Shown: positions 23,562 through 35,006, numbered from the stretch's first letter. The stretch is DNA of 64,000 nucleotides from Thermococcus sp. 2319x1 (GCF_001484685.1 NZ_CP012200.1:1730321-1794320); one strand, 5' to 3'. Program-made: numbers and translations. Notes: generated by a model from the sequence alone, not told the origin.

Positions 23562-24695
23562 TTAAATAAACCTCGAACTCTTCACCCTAAGTTCTCCCTT
23601 TTCGTAGAGACCGATAAGTATTTCAGCAATTCTTTCCCCAGCCTTTCCATCTCCAAAAGGATTCTTAGCACTTGCCATCCTGCCGTAAAACTCTTCATCG
23701 TTTAGGAGCTTATCGACATAGTAAAAAACCCTGTCCTTCTCAAGACCGACTAAAACGTTCCCTCCCGCTTTTATTGTCTCCGGCCTTTCTGTATTATAAC
23801 GTAGGGTTATGCATGGGACGTTGAGAATTATGCTCTCTTCCTGAACTCCACCCGAGTCTGTTAAAACAAACTTAGCATTTTTTTGCAGTTTTAAAAAGTC
23901 TAAATAGCCAAGGGGTTTTGTTAGAATCACGTGCTCTTTCTCTTCCAGCTTTTCCCATAGACCTAAGGACTTTAATCTTTTTTCAGTTCGGGGATGGACG
24001 GGATAAACCACTGATATTGGGAGGGATTCTATTATTTCCACGAGTCTTTTGAGGTTCTCCTCGCTATCGGTGTTCTCAGCCCTATGGGCTGTCAAGAGGG
24101 CATATTCCTTTGATTTTAGTCCTAAAGCCTCAAGAATCCTGCTTTTCCTTTCGGCTATCTCCGAATTTTGGAGAACGGAATCAACTATCGTATTTCCAAC
24201 AACATAAACCCCTTCAACGATGCCCTCCTTCTCAAGATTTTTCTTCGCCTCCTCAGTCGGAGCAAAAAGAACTTCACTCGCGTGGTCGGCCAAAATTCTA
24301 TTTATTTCTTCCGGCATTGTCCTGTCAAAGCTTCTCAAGCCGGCTTCAACGTGTGCAACGGGAATTTTAAGCTTAACACTCGCCAAAGCTCCAGCCAAGA
24401 CGGTATTTGTATCCCCCTGAACCAATGTAACATCGGGCTTCTCCTTCATAAGAACTTCTTCTATCTTTATCATTGCCATTCCCGTTTGATAAGCCTGGGT
24501 TCCGGAGCCCACTTCGAGATGGTAGTCAATTTTATGTAGCTCGAGCTCTTCTAAGAAAATCCTGCTCATCTCATAATCGTAGTGCTGTCCCGTGTGAACT
24601 ATTAGCGGCTCAATGCCCCTTCTTTCGAATGCCCTTATTACGGGTGCGAGTTTTATTATCTCCGGCCTTGTACCAAAGACAAACGCCGGTTTCAA
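23562..24695 (-). CDS. wecB: UDP-N-acetylglucosamine 2-epimerase
   Basis: This 377-aa enzyme converts UDP-GlcNAc to UDP-ManNAc. Family features include FGTRPEIIKLAPVIRAF at the N-terminus, VQGDTNTVLAGALAS, HVEAGLRSFDRTMPEEINR and LTDSGGVQEESIILNVPCI. Length is typical. It overlaps wecC by four bases and acts directly before it in the pathway to UDP-ManNAcA, a precursor of surface polysaccharide or N-glycan. Confidence 0.94.
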   Translation of the reverse strand: MKPAFVFGTRPEIIKLAPVIRAFERRGIEPLIVHTGQHYDYEMSRIFLEELELHKIDYHLEVGSGTQAYQTGMAMIKIEEVLMKEKPDVTLVQGDTNTVLAGALASVKLKIPVAHVEAGLRSFDRTMPEEINRILADHASEVLFAPTEEAKKNLEKEGIVEGVYVVGNTIVDSVLQNSEIAERKSRILEALGLKSKEYALLTAHRAENTDSEENLKRLVEIIESLPISVVYPVHPRTEKRLKSLGLWEKLEEKEHVILTKPLGYLDFLKLQKNAKFVLTDSGGVQEESIILNVPCITLRYNTERPETIKAGGNVLVGLEKDRVFYYVDKLLNDEEFYGRMASAKNPFGDGKAGERIAEILIGLYEKGELRVKSSRFI

Positions 24696-25978
24696 TACTC
24701 GCCCCTCCCAATCCCTTTGAATACAAATCCTTTCGGAGGCTCTTTTACGACATGCCTTCCGTCTATGAGTATTTTGTTTCTCATAAGGCCTCCAAGGGCT
24801 TGCCAGTCTAAACTCTTAAACTCTGAATGGTCTGTTGCTATGACAGCTGCATCCGCCCCCTTTAAAGCCTCCTCAAGACTTTTATGCGTGCCTTTTACAT
24901 AAGGATCGTAAGTTCTAACCTCCATAACATCTTCCCTTATCTCCTCAATGAACTTAAGGGATGGGGAATTTCTTGTATCATCGGAATTCCCCTTGTAAGA
25001 CAGCCCCAGAACCACCACGACAGCTTCTTCCGGTGGAAGGTTAATCGTCTTTAGGGCATCCATAAGAAGATCCTTTGCAAAGAGCGGCATGTCTTCATTG
25101 ATTTCCCTTGCTTTCTTTATCAATCCAAAGTCTTCTTTTGCAGAACTGAGGAGCAGATATGGGTCTTTTGGCAAACAGTGGCCTCCAACACCGATTCCCG
25201 GTATATGGATTTTAACCCTTGGATGGGTGTTGGCAAGCTCTATTGCCTCAAAAACATTGACCCCATACTGGTGGGCAAGAAAAGCGAATTCGTTAGCTAA
25301 AGCAATGTTTACATCCCTAAAAGTGTTCTCCATTAGCTTTACCATTTCGCTTGTGGTCGAGTTTGTTTTAAAAATTTGGCCCTTTACAAATGACCTGTAC
25401 AAAAGCTCAGCGAGTTCAGAGCTTTCTTCATTTATCCCCCCGATTATTCTGGAGTTGTAAACGAGCTCCTTGAATATTCTGCCGGGCATGACCCTCTCAG
25501 GAGCATGAGCCATATAGAAGTCTTCCCCAGCTTTGAGGCCCGTCAGCTTCTCTACAAGCTTTGCCATCTTCAGAGTTGTCATAGGGGGAACGGTGCTCTC
25601 TATAATAATGAGAGAACCCCTCTTCATGGATTCAGCGGTTGTTCTAACGGCGTTTTCAAGATAGCTCAAGTCGGGAGTTCTATCATCTTTTAGAGGGGTT
25701 TGAACGCATATTATGTAGACATCCTTACCTGCTATCTCCTTCTTGTCTGAAGTAGCCTTTAAATTTCCGTTTTCAATTGCTCTCTTTAGCATCTCCTCTA
25801 TTTCCGGTTCGATTATGTGGGAATTCCCCGAGTTTATCTTTTTCACCACTTCTTCCCTTATTTCATATCCTATTACTTTAAATCCGGCATTGGCAAAAAT
25901 AATTGCCGTGGGAAGGCCAATGTAACCCAAACCTATGACAGCAATTTCTGCGCTTCTGTCCATTATCTTCTCCCTCAT
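24692..25978 (-). CDS. wecC: UDP-N-acetyl-D-mannosamine dehydrogenase
   Basis: The 428-aa enzyme oxidises UDP-ManNAc to UDP-ManNAcA with NAD+. The N-terminal Rossmann motif is VIGLGYIGLPTAIIFANAGF. The active-site Cys occurs in GIGVGGHCLPKDPYLL, and FRDVNIALANEFA is another family signature. Two Met starts are possible (25978 after GGTGAG, or 25963 after GAGGGAG); the longer is listed. It forms an operon with wecB. Confidence 0.93.
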   Translation of the reverse strand: MREKIMDRSAEIAVIGLGYIGLPTAIIFANAGFKVIGYEIREEVVKKINSGNSHIIEPEIEEMLKRAIENGNLKATSDKKEIAGKDVYIICVQTPLKDDRTPDLSYLENAVRTTAESMKRGSLIIIESTVPPMTTLKMAKLVEKLTGLKAGEDFYMAHAPERVMPGRIFKELVYNSRIIGGINEESSELAELLYRSFVKGQIFKTNSTTSEMVKLMENTFRDVNIALANEFAFLAHQYGVNVFEAIELANTHPRVKIHIPGIGVGGHCLPKDPYLLLSSAKEDFGLIKKAREINEDMPLFAKDLLMDALKTINLPPEEAVVVVLGLSYKGNSDDTRNSPSLKFIEEIREDVMEVRTYDPYVKGTHKSLEEALKGADAAVIATDHSEFKSLDWQALGGLMRNKILIDGRHVVKEPPKGFVFKGIGRGEY

Positions 25979-26277
25979 GCATTCTCACCAATGAAGAGAG
26001 ATTGAGCACCAAAATTTAAGGTTTTTCCACGAAACAATTTCGGGTGGTAATCTCAAAGATTTCCCGGCAAGCTCCAAGAAAATTTTAATAGACTACGTTT
26101 TCCTACGAACCTTTATGGGGTTACTCTGGTATTAGACCTTCTTTCATGAACAGAAAGCGTAATAAACAATTGGCAGATCAAAGAATTCCTAAATAACTTG
26201 AAAAATAAAGGCAGAAAAAACCGTTTTACGGAAACCCTTTTAATGGACAAAGCTGTCCATAATAATGGGTGAAATCC
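25979..26277. other. divergent intergenic region between wecC and the DUF354 gene
   Basis: It holds the promoters of both genes. On the minus strand TATTAAAATTT (near 26085-26095) is a TATA candidate for wecC. Near the plus-strand gene lies an 18-bp inverted repeat (listed separately). Nothing else recognisable is present. Confidence 0.4.
26243..26260 (+). promoter_or_regulatory. 18-bp inverted repeat upstream of the DUF354 gene, possible operator
   Basis: ATGGACA-AAGC-TGTCCAT is a perfect 7+7 palindrome with a four-base centre. It ends 17 bases before the GTG start and lies just downstream of a weak TATA-like TTTTAAT, so it could be an operator or an mRNA leader hairpin. Confidence 0.4.
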
Positions 26278-27366
26278 GTGAAGATATGGGTAGATATTGT
26301 CAATGCACCTCACGCTCACTTCTTCAAGGGTATAATCAGGGAGCTTGAAAAAAGAGGACATGAGGTTTTGGTCACCACGAGAGAGTTTGACGGCTTAACT
26401 GGAATCTTGGATATGTTGGGAATAGACTATTACGTTGTAGGAAAGCATGGCGGATCAACCCTTGAAGGGAAGCTTATAGCAAGTGTTGAGAGACAATACA
26501 AGCTTGCTAAGCTGGTAATTGAAGAAAAACCAGATTTGGCACTCTATAAAAATTCTCCGGAAGCTCCGAGGGTGGCTTTCGGATTGGGGATTCCTACAAT
26601 TGGATTTGCCGACAACGATACCGCCATAGCGGTCAACAAGCTCATGCTGCCCTTCACAAGGAGACTAATATACCCCAAAGCCATAGACGCTTACGAGCTC
26701 ATAAGATGCGGGGCAGATGTAAATTCCCTCAAGCCAATAAACGGCATACCGGAGTTGGCCCATGTATATGGCTTTATCCCCAGCAAAAAGCCCCTAAGGG
26801 AGTTGGGGCTATCTTCATACAGCTACATTGTGATGAGAACCGAGCCCATAAAGGCCAATTACTTTAACGGCGACGCCGAGAAGAGCGTTCTTGAAAATAT
26901 AATCCCTCTACTCCCGGATATTCCCATAGTGTTATTCCCAAGAACAGAAAGCCAAAAGAAGCGCTTTGAACACTTTGAAAACGTCATAATTCCGGAGCAC
27001 GTTACTGACAGCCTGTCCCTCCTCTACTATGCAAAGCTAATGATCGGTGCGGGGGGAACGATGAACAGGGAGGCCTTGGCTTTAGGAACTCCCACCATTT
27101 CAACTTACCCGGGCAGGCTTTTGTCAATTACGAGATGGCTTATAAGCCTCGGCATTAAGTTCCACTCCACCGATCCGATAGAAGTTTCTGAAAAGGCCTG
27201 GGAGCTTATGAGGAAGAACGGAGCCTTTAGAAAGCATATAAGAGGAATAATTGCCTCCATGGAGAACCCTATAGACGCTTTCCTAAGGGAAATCGAAATC
27301 TATGAAGAGTACGGCACCTTCCCTGCTCCGGAAATTTCCACAGAGGAGCTGGTGGACAAAGGATGA
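26278..27366 (+). CDS. DUF354 family protein (GT-B glycosyltransferase-like)
   Basis: The 362-aa protein begins VKIWVDIVNAPHAHFFKGII, the signature of the COG1817/DUF354 family, which has a predicted GT-B fold related to UDP-GlcNAc 2-epimerases. The conserved C-terminal MIGAGGTMNREALALGTPTIS marks the nucleotide-sugar binding half. Its place next to wecB/wecC suggests a role in surface polysaccharide assembly. A GTG start follows GGTGA. It overlaps the next gene by four bases. Confidence 0.82.
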   Translation: MKIWVDIVNAPHAHFFKGIIRELEKRGHEVLVTTREFDGLTGILDMLGIDYYVVGKHGGSTLEGKLIASVERQYKLAKLVIEEKPDLALYKNSPEAPRVAFGLGIPTIGFADNDTAIAVNKLMLPFTRRLIYPKAIDAYELIRCGADVNSLKPINGIPELAHVYGFIPSKKPLRELGLSSYSYIVMRTEPIKANYFNGDAEKSVLENIIPLLPDIPIVLFPRTESQKKRFEHFENVIIPEHVTDSLSLLYYAKLMIGAGGTMNREALALGTPTISTYPGRLLSITRWLISLGIKFHSTDPIEVSEKAWELMRKNGAFRKHIRGIIASMENPIDAFLREIEIYEEYGTFPAPEISTEELVDKG

Positions 27367-28640
27367 AAACCAATGCTGTTGTGAGTATTCTTCTCTTACT
27401 CCTCTACGCTTTTCCAACCACAGCTTTTGAATACTACCTACATGGGATTGGGAAGATAATTGACGATCCCCCACAAGCTGTTTCTCTGAACATCCAAGAG
27501 ATTCCCGTAACCTACGTTGTAGGCCCTGATCCGGAGGGGTACCTTTACGGAGTTGAGTACAGAAAACTGAGGCACGAGAGGAGGAAAATCCTAAAAAGCA
27601 GGGATGGAATAGCGTGGGAGCTTATATACGAGCATGGGACGGAGGTTAAATCTCTCTATCTCTGGAAAGGAGTTCTCTTCTTTTCAGACGCCGATGGAAG
27701 TGTATTCATGAAGAACGGAGAAAAATTCGAGGAGGTCTTAAGATTAGACAAAGACAAGTACGCAATATGGTGGTCGTGGGCAGGAAACGAGGAGTTTTTG
27801 CTTATAGGGGAATATGGGGCCAAATCCAACAGCGCAAAGGTTTACAGAAGTTTCGATGGGAGGCATTGCTAAACCCCCAGTATCGATAACCTTGGTGGAG
27901 CATCGCCCTCTGGTGATCTACCTGAAGAACGAGAAGCCGCTTGGAGTTACAGTAAAGGGGAAAGAGTTCAGAAATTATCTCTCCCCCAACTTAGCTTGGG
28001 TTCCAGTAAACGGAACTTTGGAAAAGCGGGGAAAATTTTTAGTATTTACCACATTAAGCCCCTCTGCAGTCCTTAAACTTAAACTTCCCCTAGAAAAAGG
28101 GTGGTATACCTTAGGTCTATGCATGAAAAGCTCCCGTTCATGGAACGAGATCGCTCCCGCCCGTGTAGCAGTCCTAACAAAAGAAAGAAGCTACGGGGGT
28201 TTAGCTCAAGTAAGCACTGAATTGAGACCTTTTTACTACGTATTCAACATGCCGGAAGATGGTACAGCGGAGATTGCGATAGAGTTTAACGGTAGCGCAG
28301 TTTACCAGATTGGGTGTTTATTCTTATCAAACGATTTGAGTACATCGAAGCCAAACGGTGAATTTCTAAAGGGGGAGGTTACTCAAAGAACGTGACGTTG
28401 AGGATAGATGGGAGAATTTATCACATAGGTGACCTCAGGCCGGGAGAAAAAAGAATCATCCGTGTAGAAAAGCTTCAAACTCTGGAACTCCTATCCGGAG
28501 GAGCTGTTGATTTGCTGATAACAGAAACTTCAGAAGGAGAAAAAGAAAACCCCAAGAGTACTCCCTTGACTATCCCGGCAGTCGTTGCATTTCTTGCTTT
28601 TGCATATCTACTTAAACGCCTGAAGCAACGGCCGGAGTGA
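27363..28640 (+). pseudogene. secreted, membrane-anchored propeller-type protein, multiply frameshifted
   Basis: Three pieces in alternating frames form one broken gene. The first (27363-27872) has a signal peptide (VVSILLLLLYAFPTTAF) and BNR/propeller-like repeats (ILKSRDGIAWELIYEHG, VYRSFDG). The second (~27870-28395) is a beta-rich domain. The third (to 28640) has a C-terminal membrane helix (IPAVVAFLAFAYLL) and a basic tail. The last shift is at the G5 run 28371-28375: one more G would join FLK to GGYSKNVTLRIDG. The first break looks like a deletion, as the second half of the propeller is missing. It follows the DUF354 gene with a four-base overlap. Confidence 0.7.
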
Positions 28641-29169
28641 TGTAAGCCTCAACAAAAGCCGCCGCTAGAAGCATTACAAGGGCTAAGGCAAGCATTCTCA
28701 CAGCTCTCTTAAATCCCCTTAAAAATCTCTCTCCAACGGTTCCTTCTCCGTTGATTATCTCAAGATACCACTCCACTCCCCCCATCCCGGCAACTGCAAA
28801 AGCCGGGATCTCTATCACCCCATGGGGAATAATAGCAAGAAGAATCTTCGCCAAGCTTTCCCCCTGTGCATTGAAGTACTGAATAACCACCCCCACTATA
28901 AAGCCGTTAAAGAACAATATTCCAGCCGGCACTATGCCAAAAAGAACTCCACCAAGGGTGCATATTACCGCGACCCTTGAGTTGTTGAGGAATATAAAGC
29001 TGAAGAGGCTGAACTTGTCGGTATTTTCTCCTATAGTCCCGCCAAAAAACTGCCTGAGGTTTGAGAACAGGTTCTCCGCAGAGTTTGGACTTAACATGGA
29101 AAATACCACACCAAAGAGAACTCCAGCGAGAAAAATTCCAAGAAAAGCGTAAAAAACTTTACTCCTCAT
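28612..29169 (-). CDS. SpoIIM/DUF95 family membrane protein
   Basis: This 185-aa protein has about five hydrophobic segments and matches the stage II sporulation protein M (DUF95) family: VFYAFLGIFLAGVLFG, FIFLNNSRVAVICTLGGVLFG, IIPHGVIEIPAFAVAG. Archaeal members have no known role, though membrane remodelling has been proposed for the family. The ATG at 29169 overlaps the stop of the upstream gene (11 bases). Its 3' end overlaps the pseudogene on the other strand by 29 bases. Confidence 0.85.
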   Translation of the reverse strand: MRSKVFYAFLGIFLAGVLFGVVFSMLSPNSAENLFSNLRQFFGGTIGENTDKFSLFSFIFLNNSRVAVICTLGGVLFGIVPAGILFFNGFIVGVVIQYFNAQGESLAKILLAIIPHGVIEIPAFAVAGMGGVEWYLEIINGEGTVGERFLRGFKRAVRMLALALVMLLAAAFVEAYITPAVASGV

Positions 29170-29446
29170 TTTCACCACGCAGAGCGTTTTTGAGGGCGAT
29201 TTTAAAGTCCTCAACGTTTATGTAAGGCATCTCAATGTCCAGCCTGACAGCAAAGAAGTCCTCTATCTCCTTCTCAAGCTCATCAAGTTTTTTTCCTCTT
29301 AACCGGCTCTCAAGCTCGCCGATAGCTTCCTCAGGATAGATAAAGAAGTCGCCAGTGATCTTTACGTCCTTTGCAATTCCCTTTTCTTCCTCAATCTCAA
29401 ACCTTATAAGGCCCTTTTTGGCTTTGTGCTCTCCTATTCTCCTCAT
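29159..29446 (-). CDS. lipoate-protein ligase C-terminal-domain protein (LplB-like)
   Basis: The 95-aa protein matches the accessory domain found at the C-terminus of LplA or as a separate subunit in archaeal bipartite ligases: GLIRFEIEEEKGIAKDVKITGDFF is characteristic. The separate subunit is required to adenylate lipoate. The catalytic partner is not in this window. The start chosen is the ATG before RRIGEHKAKKG; a TTG five codons upstream is possible. Confidence 0.75.
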   Translation of the reverse strand: MRRIGEHKAKKGLIRFEIEEEKGIAKDVKITGDFFIYPEEAIGELESRLRGKKLDELEKEIEDFFAVRLDIEMPYINVEDFKIALKNALRGENEE

Positions 29447-29500
29447 GCCCACCACAGACAAATTTAAAGCGGGTGGTTTTTAAAGGTTTATGAAAAATGA

Positions 29501-31450
<1,950 letters not shown>

Positions 31451-31508
31451 TCCTTTCTTTTTTCCACAAACCTAAAATATTCTGAGGCTTATTTACCTTG
31501 GTGGTTCA

Positions 31509-32396
31509 ATGAGAGGAGTGATAGTTCCCCTTGTAACGCCTTTTAATGAGGACTACTCCATAGACTTTCCTGCACTGGAAGAACATATAAACTACCTTCA
31601 AAACGCCGGAGTACATGGAATCTTCATCAATGCAACAACTGGAGAATTCACAAGCCTCAGCTTCGAAGAAAGAAAGCTTATCGCAGAGAAGGGCAGGGAG
31701 ATTGTTACCTCAACTTTCTATCTGGTAGGAACGGCTTCAACAAACACCTTTGAAGTGGTTGAGCTGACTAAGCATGCCCAAGATATCGGGGCGGATTATG
31801 TGGTTATAGCGCCCCCCTATTACTGTCCTCTCAGTGATGAGGCACTCTTTAACCACTACTCCATAATAGCAGAGAAAACGGATATCCCAATAATCCTCTA
31901 CAACATCCCGGGCTGTACAACTCCTCTAAGCGTTCCACTCATCAAAAAGCTCGCCACTGAGTACTCAAACATAGCCGGCATAAAGGAGACCATAGATAGC
32001 ATAAACCATGTTAGGGATGTCATATTTGAGGTCAAAGAAGAAAGAGGGGACTTTAAGGTTTTTACGGGCTTAGATCAGCACTTCCTCAATACGCTCCTCC
32101 TTGGAGGTGACGGAGGGATAATGGCATGCGCAAACTTTGCCCCGGAGCTCCATCTTGCCCTATACAAAGCCTTTGAAGATAAGGACTTTGAAAAAGCTAT
32201 GGAATATGCCAGAAAGCTTGCCAAACTTTCAAAGGTTTACGACCTCGCATCTTCCTTCGGCTCTGCAATAAAGATAGCAATGGGCATAAGGGGCTTCTCC
32301 ATAAAGCCCATCCTAAGACCCCCATACACGATGGACGGAGAAGAGGTTATAGGGAAGGTAAAAGACCTCTTGTCTTCACTGGGTCTTGTACCTTAA
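31509..32396 (+). CDS. DapA/N-acetylneuraminate-lyase family aldolase
   Basis: The 295-aa TIM-barrel enzyme has the family's features: [33 protein letters not shown], the catalytic Tyr in [11 protein letters not shown] and the Schiff-base Lys in [10 protein letters not shown]. It condenses or cleaves 2-oxoacids. Dihydrodipicolinate synthase is one option, but Thermococcales generally make lysine by another route, so a 2-keto-3-deoxysugar acid aldolase is at least as likely. It stands alone, converging on prf1 with a 21-base overlap. Confidence 0.82.
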   Translation: MRGVIVPLVTPFNEDYSIDFPALEEHINYLQNAGVHGIFINATTGEFTSLSFEERKLIAEKGREIVTSTFYLVGTASTNTFEVVELTKHAQDIGADYVVIAPPYYCPLSDEALFNHYSIIAEKTDIPIILYNIPGCTTPLSVPLIKKLATEYSNIAGIKETIDSINHVRDVIFEVKEERGDFKVFTGLDQHFLNTLLLGGDGGIMACANFAPELHLALYKAFEDKDFEKAMEYARKLAKLSKVYDLASSFGSAIKIAMGIRGFSIKPILRPPYTMDGEEVIGKVKDLLSSLGLVP

Positions 32397-33623
32397 AATT
32401 GCCCCGAGTCCACCAAATGCCCTGTAGAACTGCTGTCCATCCTCGGTGTCAAGGGAAATCACTTCAACTTCAGCCCCGCTCTCCTCCGCCATTTTTATTA
32501 ACTCCTCCGCAACATCCCATTTTTCAAAGCTTATGTTTTGGCTTCCACATTTGGGGCATGTTTTAAGGTTCTTCTTGTAAACTTCGTATTCGCTCTCGGT
32601 CATGGTCTTGAGCTCTTCCCAGCCGCAGTGGTTGCACTTTGCCTTAACGCGAACCCTGTCGTAGCCTTCGCTTATCAGGAGCACATCAACGGCTCCAAGC
32701 TCCAGAGCTTTTCTTACTTCCTTCTCTCCATAGGTTATCAAGCCCGTGTCCTTGACCAGGTGTCTGAAGAACTCCTGCACGAGCTTTCTCTCTCTAATTG
32801 CCTCGTGCTCCTTTAGTATGTCGCTTGCCTTTTCAACGAGCTCCCTCAGCCCGTACTCGCCGTGATAGCTTATGTCAACAACGCCAATTATCTTTTTCTT
32901 GAGCTCGTGGTGTAAATAATCCCCTTCAACGAACTCCTCCTTCGTGGGTCCGGGACCGCCGACAATGATTCCCTTAAGCTCATCTTTTTCAAGGAGGGGA
33001 AGGAAAGCCTTCGTTGCATGCTCTCCAATCCTCTTCATGAACTCATGCGTTTCCTGCTCCCTAATTCTCTCATATCTCCTTGCAGACTGACCACCGGCCC
33101 TTGTCTTTCCGGGAACGTTGGAGGTGAGCTCCTCAATGACCTCTATCTTCTTCCCCCTCAGAAGGCCTATAGTCGCTTCGTTCTTTTCAACCGTTATTAA
33201 GCCGTAGGCATCTTTAACTCGGAGCATCTCCTCAAGAGGCTCCGTAACAAAGGTTTGGTCACATCGATAGAGCCTCACGTTCAACGGTTCGGGTGGGATT
33301 ATGGCAAAAAGCTGTATATCCGTTACCCCTTCCTGTTCGCTGACGTTTCCAACAAATAAGGCCAAGCCCGTCTCCGGAGTTTGTTTGTAGAGCTTGAGAT
33401 GCTGCATTGCCCTTTCCAGAGCTCCGAGAACGTTCTTTCGAGTTGTCTTTGATTTGATGTTTTGTGCCGTGCCGTACTCTTCCCTAAGCTGCTGCATAAC
33501 CTTGTTTATGTCGTAACCGGCGGGGATGTAAAGGGAAACCAGTTCAGTCCCTCGACCTCGAATCTTCTTAAGCTCTTCTACCTTCTTTTTGAGCTCATAC
33601 ATTTCAGCAGATTTGTGAGACAT
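32376..33623 (-). CDS. prf1: peptide chain release factor aRF1
   Basis: This 415-aa protein recognises all stop codons and releases the peptide. The codon-reading domain shows NIKS (55-58) and YRCDQTF (119-125). The catalytic GGQ is at 177-179 in [15 protein letters not shown]-terminal zinc ribbon ([18 protein letters not shown]) matches other archaeal aRF1 proteins. The start is the ATG after GAGGTGAT; three upstream in-frame codons overlap the ribosome site. Confidence 0.97.
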   Translation of the reverse strand: MSHKSAEMYELKKKVEELKKIRGRGTELVSLYIPAGYDINKVMQQLREEYGTAQNIKSKTTRKNVLGALERAMQHLKLYKQTPETGLALFVGNVSEQEGVTDIQLFAIIPPEPLNVRLYRCDQTFVTEPLEEMLRVKDAYGLITVEKNEATIGLLRGKKIEVIEELTSNVPGKTRAGGQSARRYERIREQETHEFMKRIGEHATKAFLPLLEKDELKGIIVGGPGPTKEEFVEGDYLHHELKKKIIGVVDISYHGEYGLRELVEKASDILKEHEAIRERKLVQEFFRHLVKDTGLITYGEKEVRKALELGAVDVLLISEGYDRVRVKAKCNHCGWEELKTMTESEYEVYKKNLKTCPKCGSQNISFEKWDVAEELIKMAEESGAEVEVISLDTEDGQQFYRAFGGLGAILRYKTQ

Positions 33624-33700
33624 GAACATCACCTCTAACAACTTATTTCTTCTCTCCCAACCACCTTTAAAAATTCGACTTTATAAAGGTTTGGAAAAGG

Positions 33701-33937
33701 CTAAAGGAAGGACAGAAAAGCCAAAAGGAAAACGCCCAAAATTCCACCCACGGCTATTATGAGGAAGTTTATAGGGGTGAGCTCTATGTGGGTAACCCCG
33801 AGGTAGTTCAAAACCCCCACGAGGATGAGCCCTATTACAGCGTTTACTGCCATCCATCTCAGCACAGCAAAGGTCAGCTTAACCACTATAACCGCGGCGA
33901 GTATCAAGAGCACTATGAATATCAGAAGGTTAATCAT
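33701..33937 (-). CDS. BofA-like membrane protein
   Basis: The 78-aa protein has three hydrophobic segments and matches the pro-sigma-K-processing inhibitor BofA family (LRWMAVNAVIGLILVGVLNYLG). Its archaeal role is unknown. GGAGGTGA precedes the ATG at 33937, which overlaps the stop of the HEAT gene by eight bases, so both are cotranscribed. Confidence 0.8.
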   Translation of the reverse strand: MINLLIFIVLLILAAVIVVKLTFAVLRWMAVNAVIGLILVGVLNYLGVTHIELTPINFLIIAVGGILGVFLLAFLSFL

Positions 33938-34508
33938 TTCCATCACCTCCAAGCTCTTTTATAACCTTCTCCGCTATCTCTCCGAGGGGCACCCATTTGA
34001 TGCCTTCCAGGGGCAAAATTACGGTATCGCTGACGTTTCTGAATTCCTCTATTAACGGAAGGGCTTCTTTCACCTTTAGCTTTCCAAGCATTAGAATCGC
34101 AAAGGCCTTCTTGTTTTTATCTCCCGTCTGGAGAATCTCAAGCAGTAGAGAAGTCATTTCATTCCTGAACTTTTCCCCAACCCATGGGAAGTATCTCAGC
34201 ATGATCTCAAAGCTCTGCATGGCGTTTTCTTTAACATAAGGATTGGGGTCGTTTATAAGCGAAAGCACGGTTATGGGGAGCCCTTCTTCAACGTATGGCA
34301 TCACAAGGTCTTTGTGCCTGACCGTTAGCTCTCCAATGAGGAGAAGCGCATCTCCCCTTATCCCCGGGTTCTCCTCGTTGAGGAGCTCCACTATGGCGTC
34401 CACATACTTTGGATCTTTCGCTGCAGAGCGGAGAGCCTCCTCAAAGTTTCCCTCCGAGAGCATCTTTATGACCTTATTCTTTTTCGATCCGAAGGAGAAC
34501 AATCCCAT
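33930..34508 (-). CDS. HEAT-repeat protein
   Basis: This 192-aa protein is built of short helical repeats (IVELLNEENPGIRGDALLLIGEL, VLSLINDPNPYVKENAMQSFEIM, LLLEILQTGDKNKKAFAILMLGKL) typical of HEAT domains, which serve as protein-interaction scaffolds. No enzymatic residues are evident. It precedes the BofA-like gene in a two-gene operon. Confidence 0.8.
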   Translation of the reverse strand: MGLFSFGSKKNKVIKMLSEGNFEEALRSAAKDPKYVDAIVELLNEENPGIRGDALLLIGELTVRHKDLVMPYVEEGLPITVLSLINDPNPYVKENAMQSFEIMLRYFPWVGEKFRNEMTSLLLEILQTGDKNKKAFAILMLGKLKVKEALPLIEEFRNVSDTVILPLEGIKWVPLGEIAEKVIKELGGDGND

Positions 34509-34562
34509 ACTTCATCACTTAAGTTATCTTACACCTTCATCCTTAAATGGGTTTTGGCTAAC

Positions 34563-34571
34563 CTTTAAAAG
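34563..34571 (+). promoter_or_regulatory. TATA box of the candidate C/D box sRNA
   Basis: CTTTAAAAG sits about 26 bases upstream of the predicted 5' end of the sRNA (34593), at the usual archaeal distance. Confidence 0.45.
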
Positions 34572-34592
34572 GCTCCCGGGAATTTAAAGTTG

Positions 34593-34645
34593 GGCAATGA
34601 GGAGAGCGAATTGCGCTGAGTGGTGATGACAGCTCGACCCGAGCC
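34593..34645 (+). ncRNA. candidate C/D box 2'-O-methylation guide sRNA
   Basis: The 53-base stretch has the full archaeal C/D layout: a terminal GGC/GCC stem, C box ATGAGGA (34597-34603), a 12-base guide, D' box CTGA (34616-34619), a three-base spacer, C' box GTGATGA (34623-34629, exact consensus), a nine-base guide, and a D-box variant CCGA (34639-34642). It lies in the gap before the MazG gene and has its own TATA box. The C and D boxes each have one deviation from consensus and no target has been matched, so it is a candidate only. It could be mistaken for leader sequence of the MazG gene. Confidence 0.5.
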
Positions 34646-34663
34646 ATCAATAGGGGTGGGAAT

Positions 34664-34954
34664 ATGCACATAAGGGAGTTCCAAGAGCTCATTAGGGAAC
34701 TTTACTTCCACCGGGATAAGAGGAGGGGCTTGGAGAAGACCTTCCTATGGTTTACTGAGGAGGTAGGCGAGCTGGCCGAGGCATTGAGGAAAAACGATAG
34801 AGAGGCCATGGAAGAGGAGTTTGCCGACGTTTTAGCGTGGCTTGTGAGCCTGGCCAACATAGCTGGAGTTGATGTGGAGGAAGCGGCGAAGAAGAAGTAT
34901 CCGGGAGTCTGCCCCTACTGCGGGAAGAACCCCTGTGAGTGCGAGAAGGAGTGA
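34664..34954 (+). CDS. MazG-like nucleotide pyrophosphohydrolase
   Basis: The 96-aa protein matches the MazG-like all-alpha NTP pyrophosphohydrolase family: WFTEEVGELAEALRKND supplies the metal-binding EExxE motif, and EEFADVLAWLVSLANIAG the second acidic motif. It would convert non-canonical NTPs to NMP and pyrophosphate. A C-terminal cysteine cluster (CPYCGKNPCEC) suggests a zinc-binding tail. The GGTG ribosome site precedes the ATG. Confidence 0.88.
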   Translation: MHIREFQELIRELYFHRDKRRGLEKTFLWFTEEVGELAEALRKNDREAMEEEFADVLAWLVSLANIAGVDVEEAAKKKYPGVCPYCGKNPCECEKE

Positions 34955-35006
34955 GGGCCTTATTTTTCCGAGATTCACTCCTTCTAAACTATGTCAAAAA
35001 GAGAAA

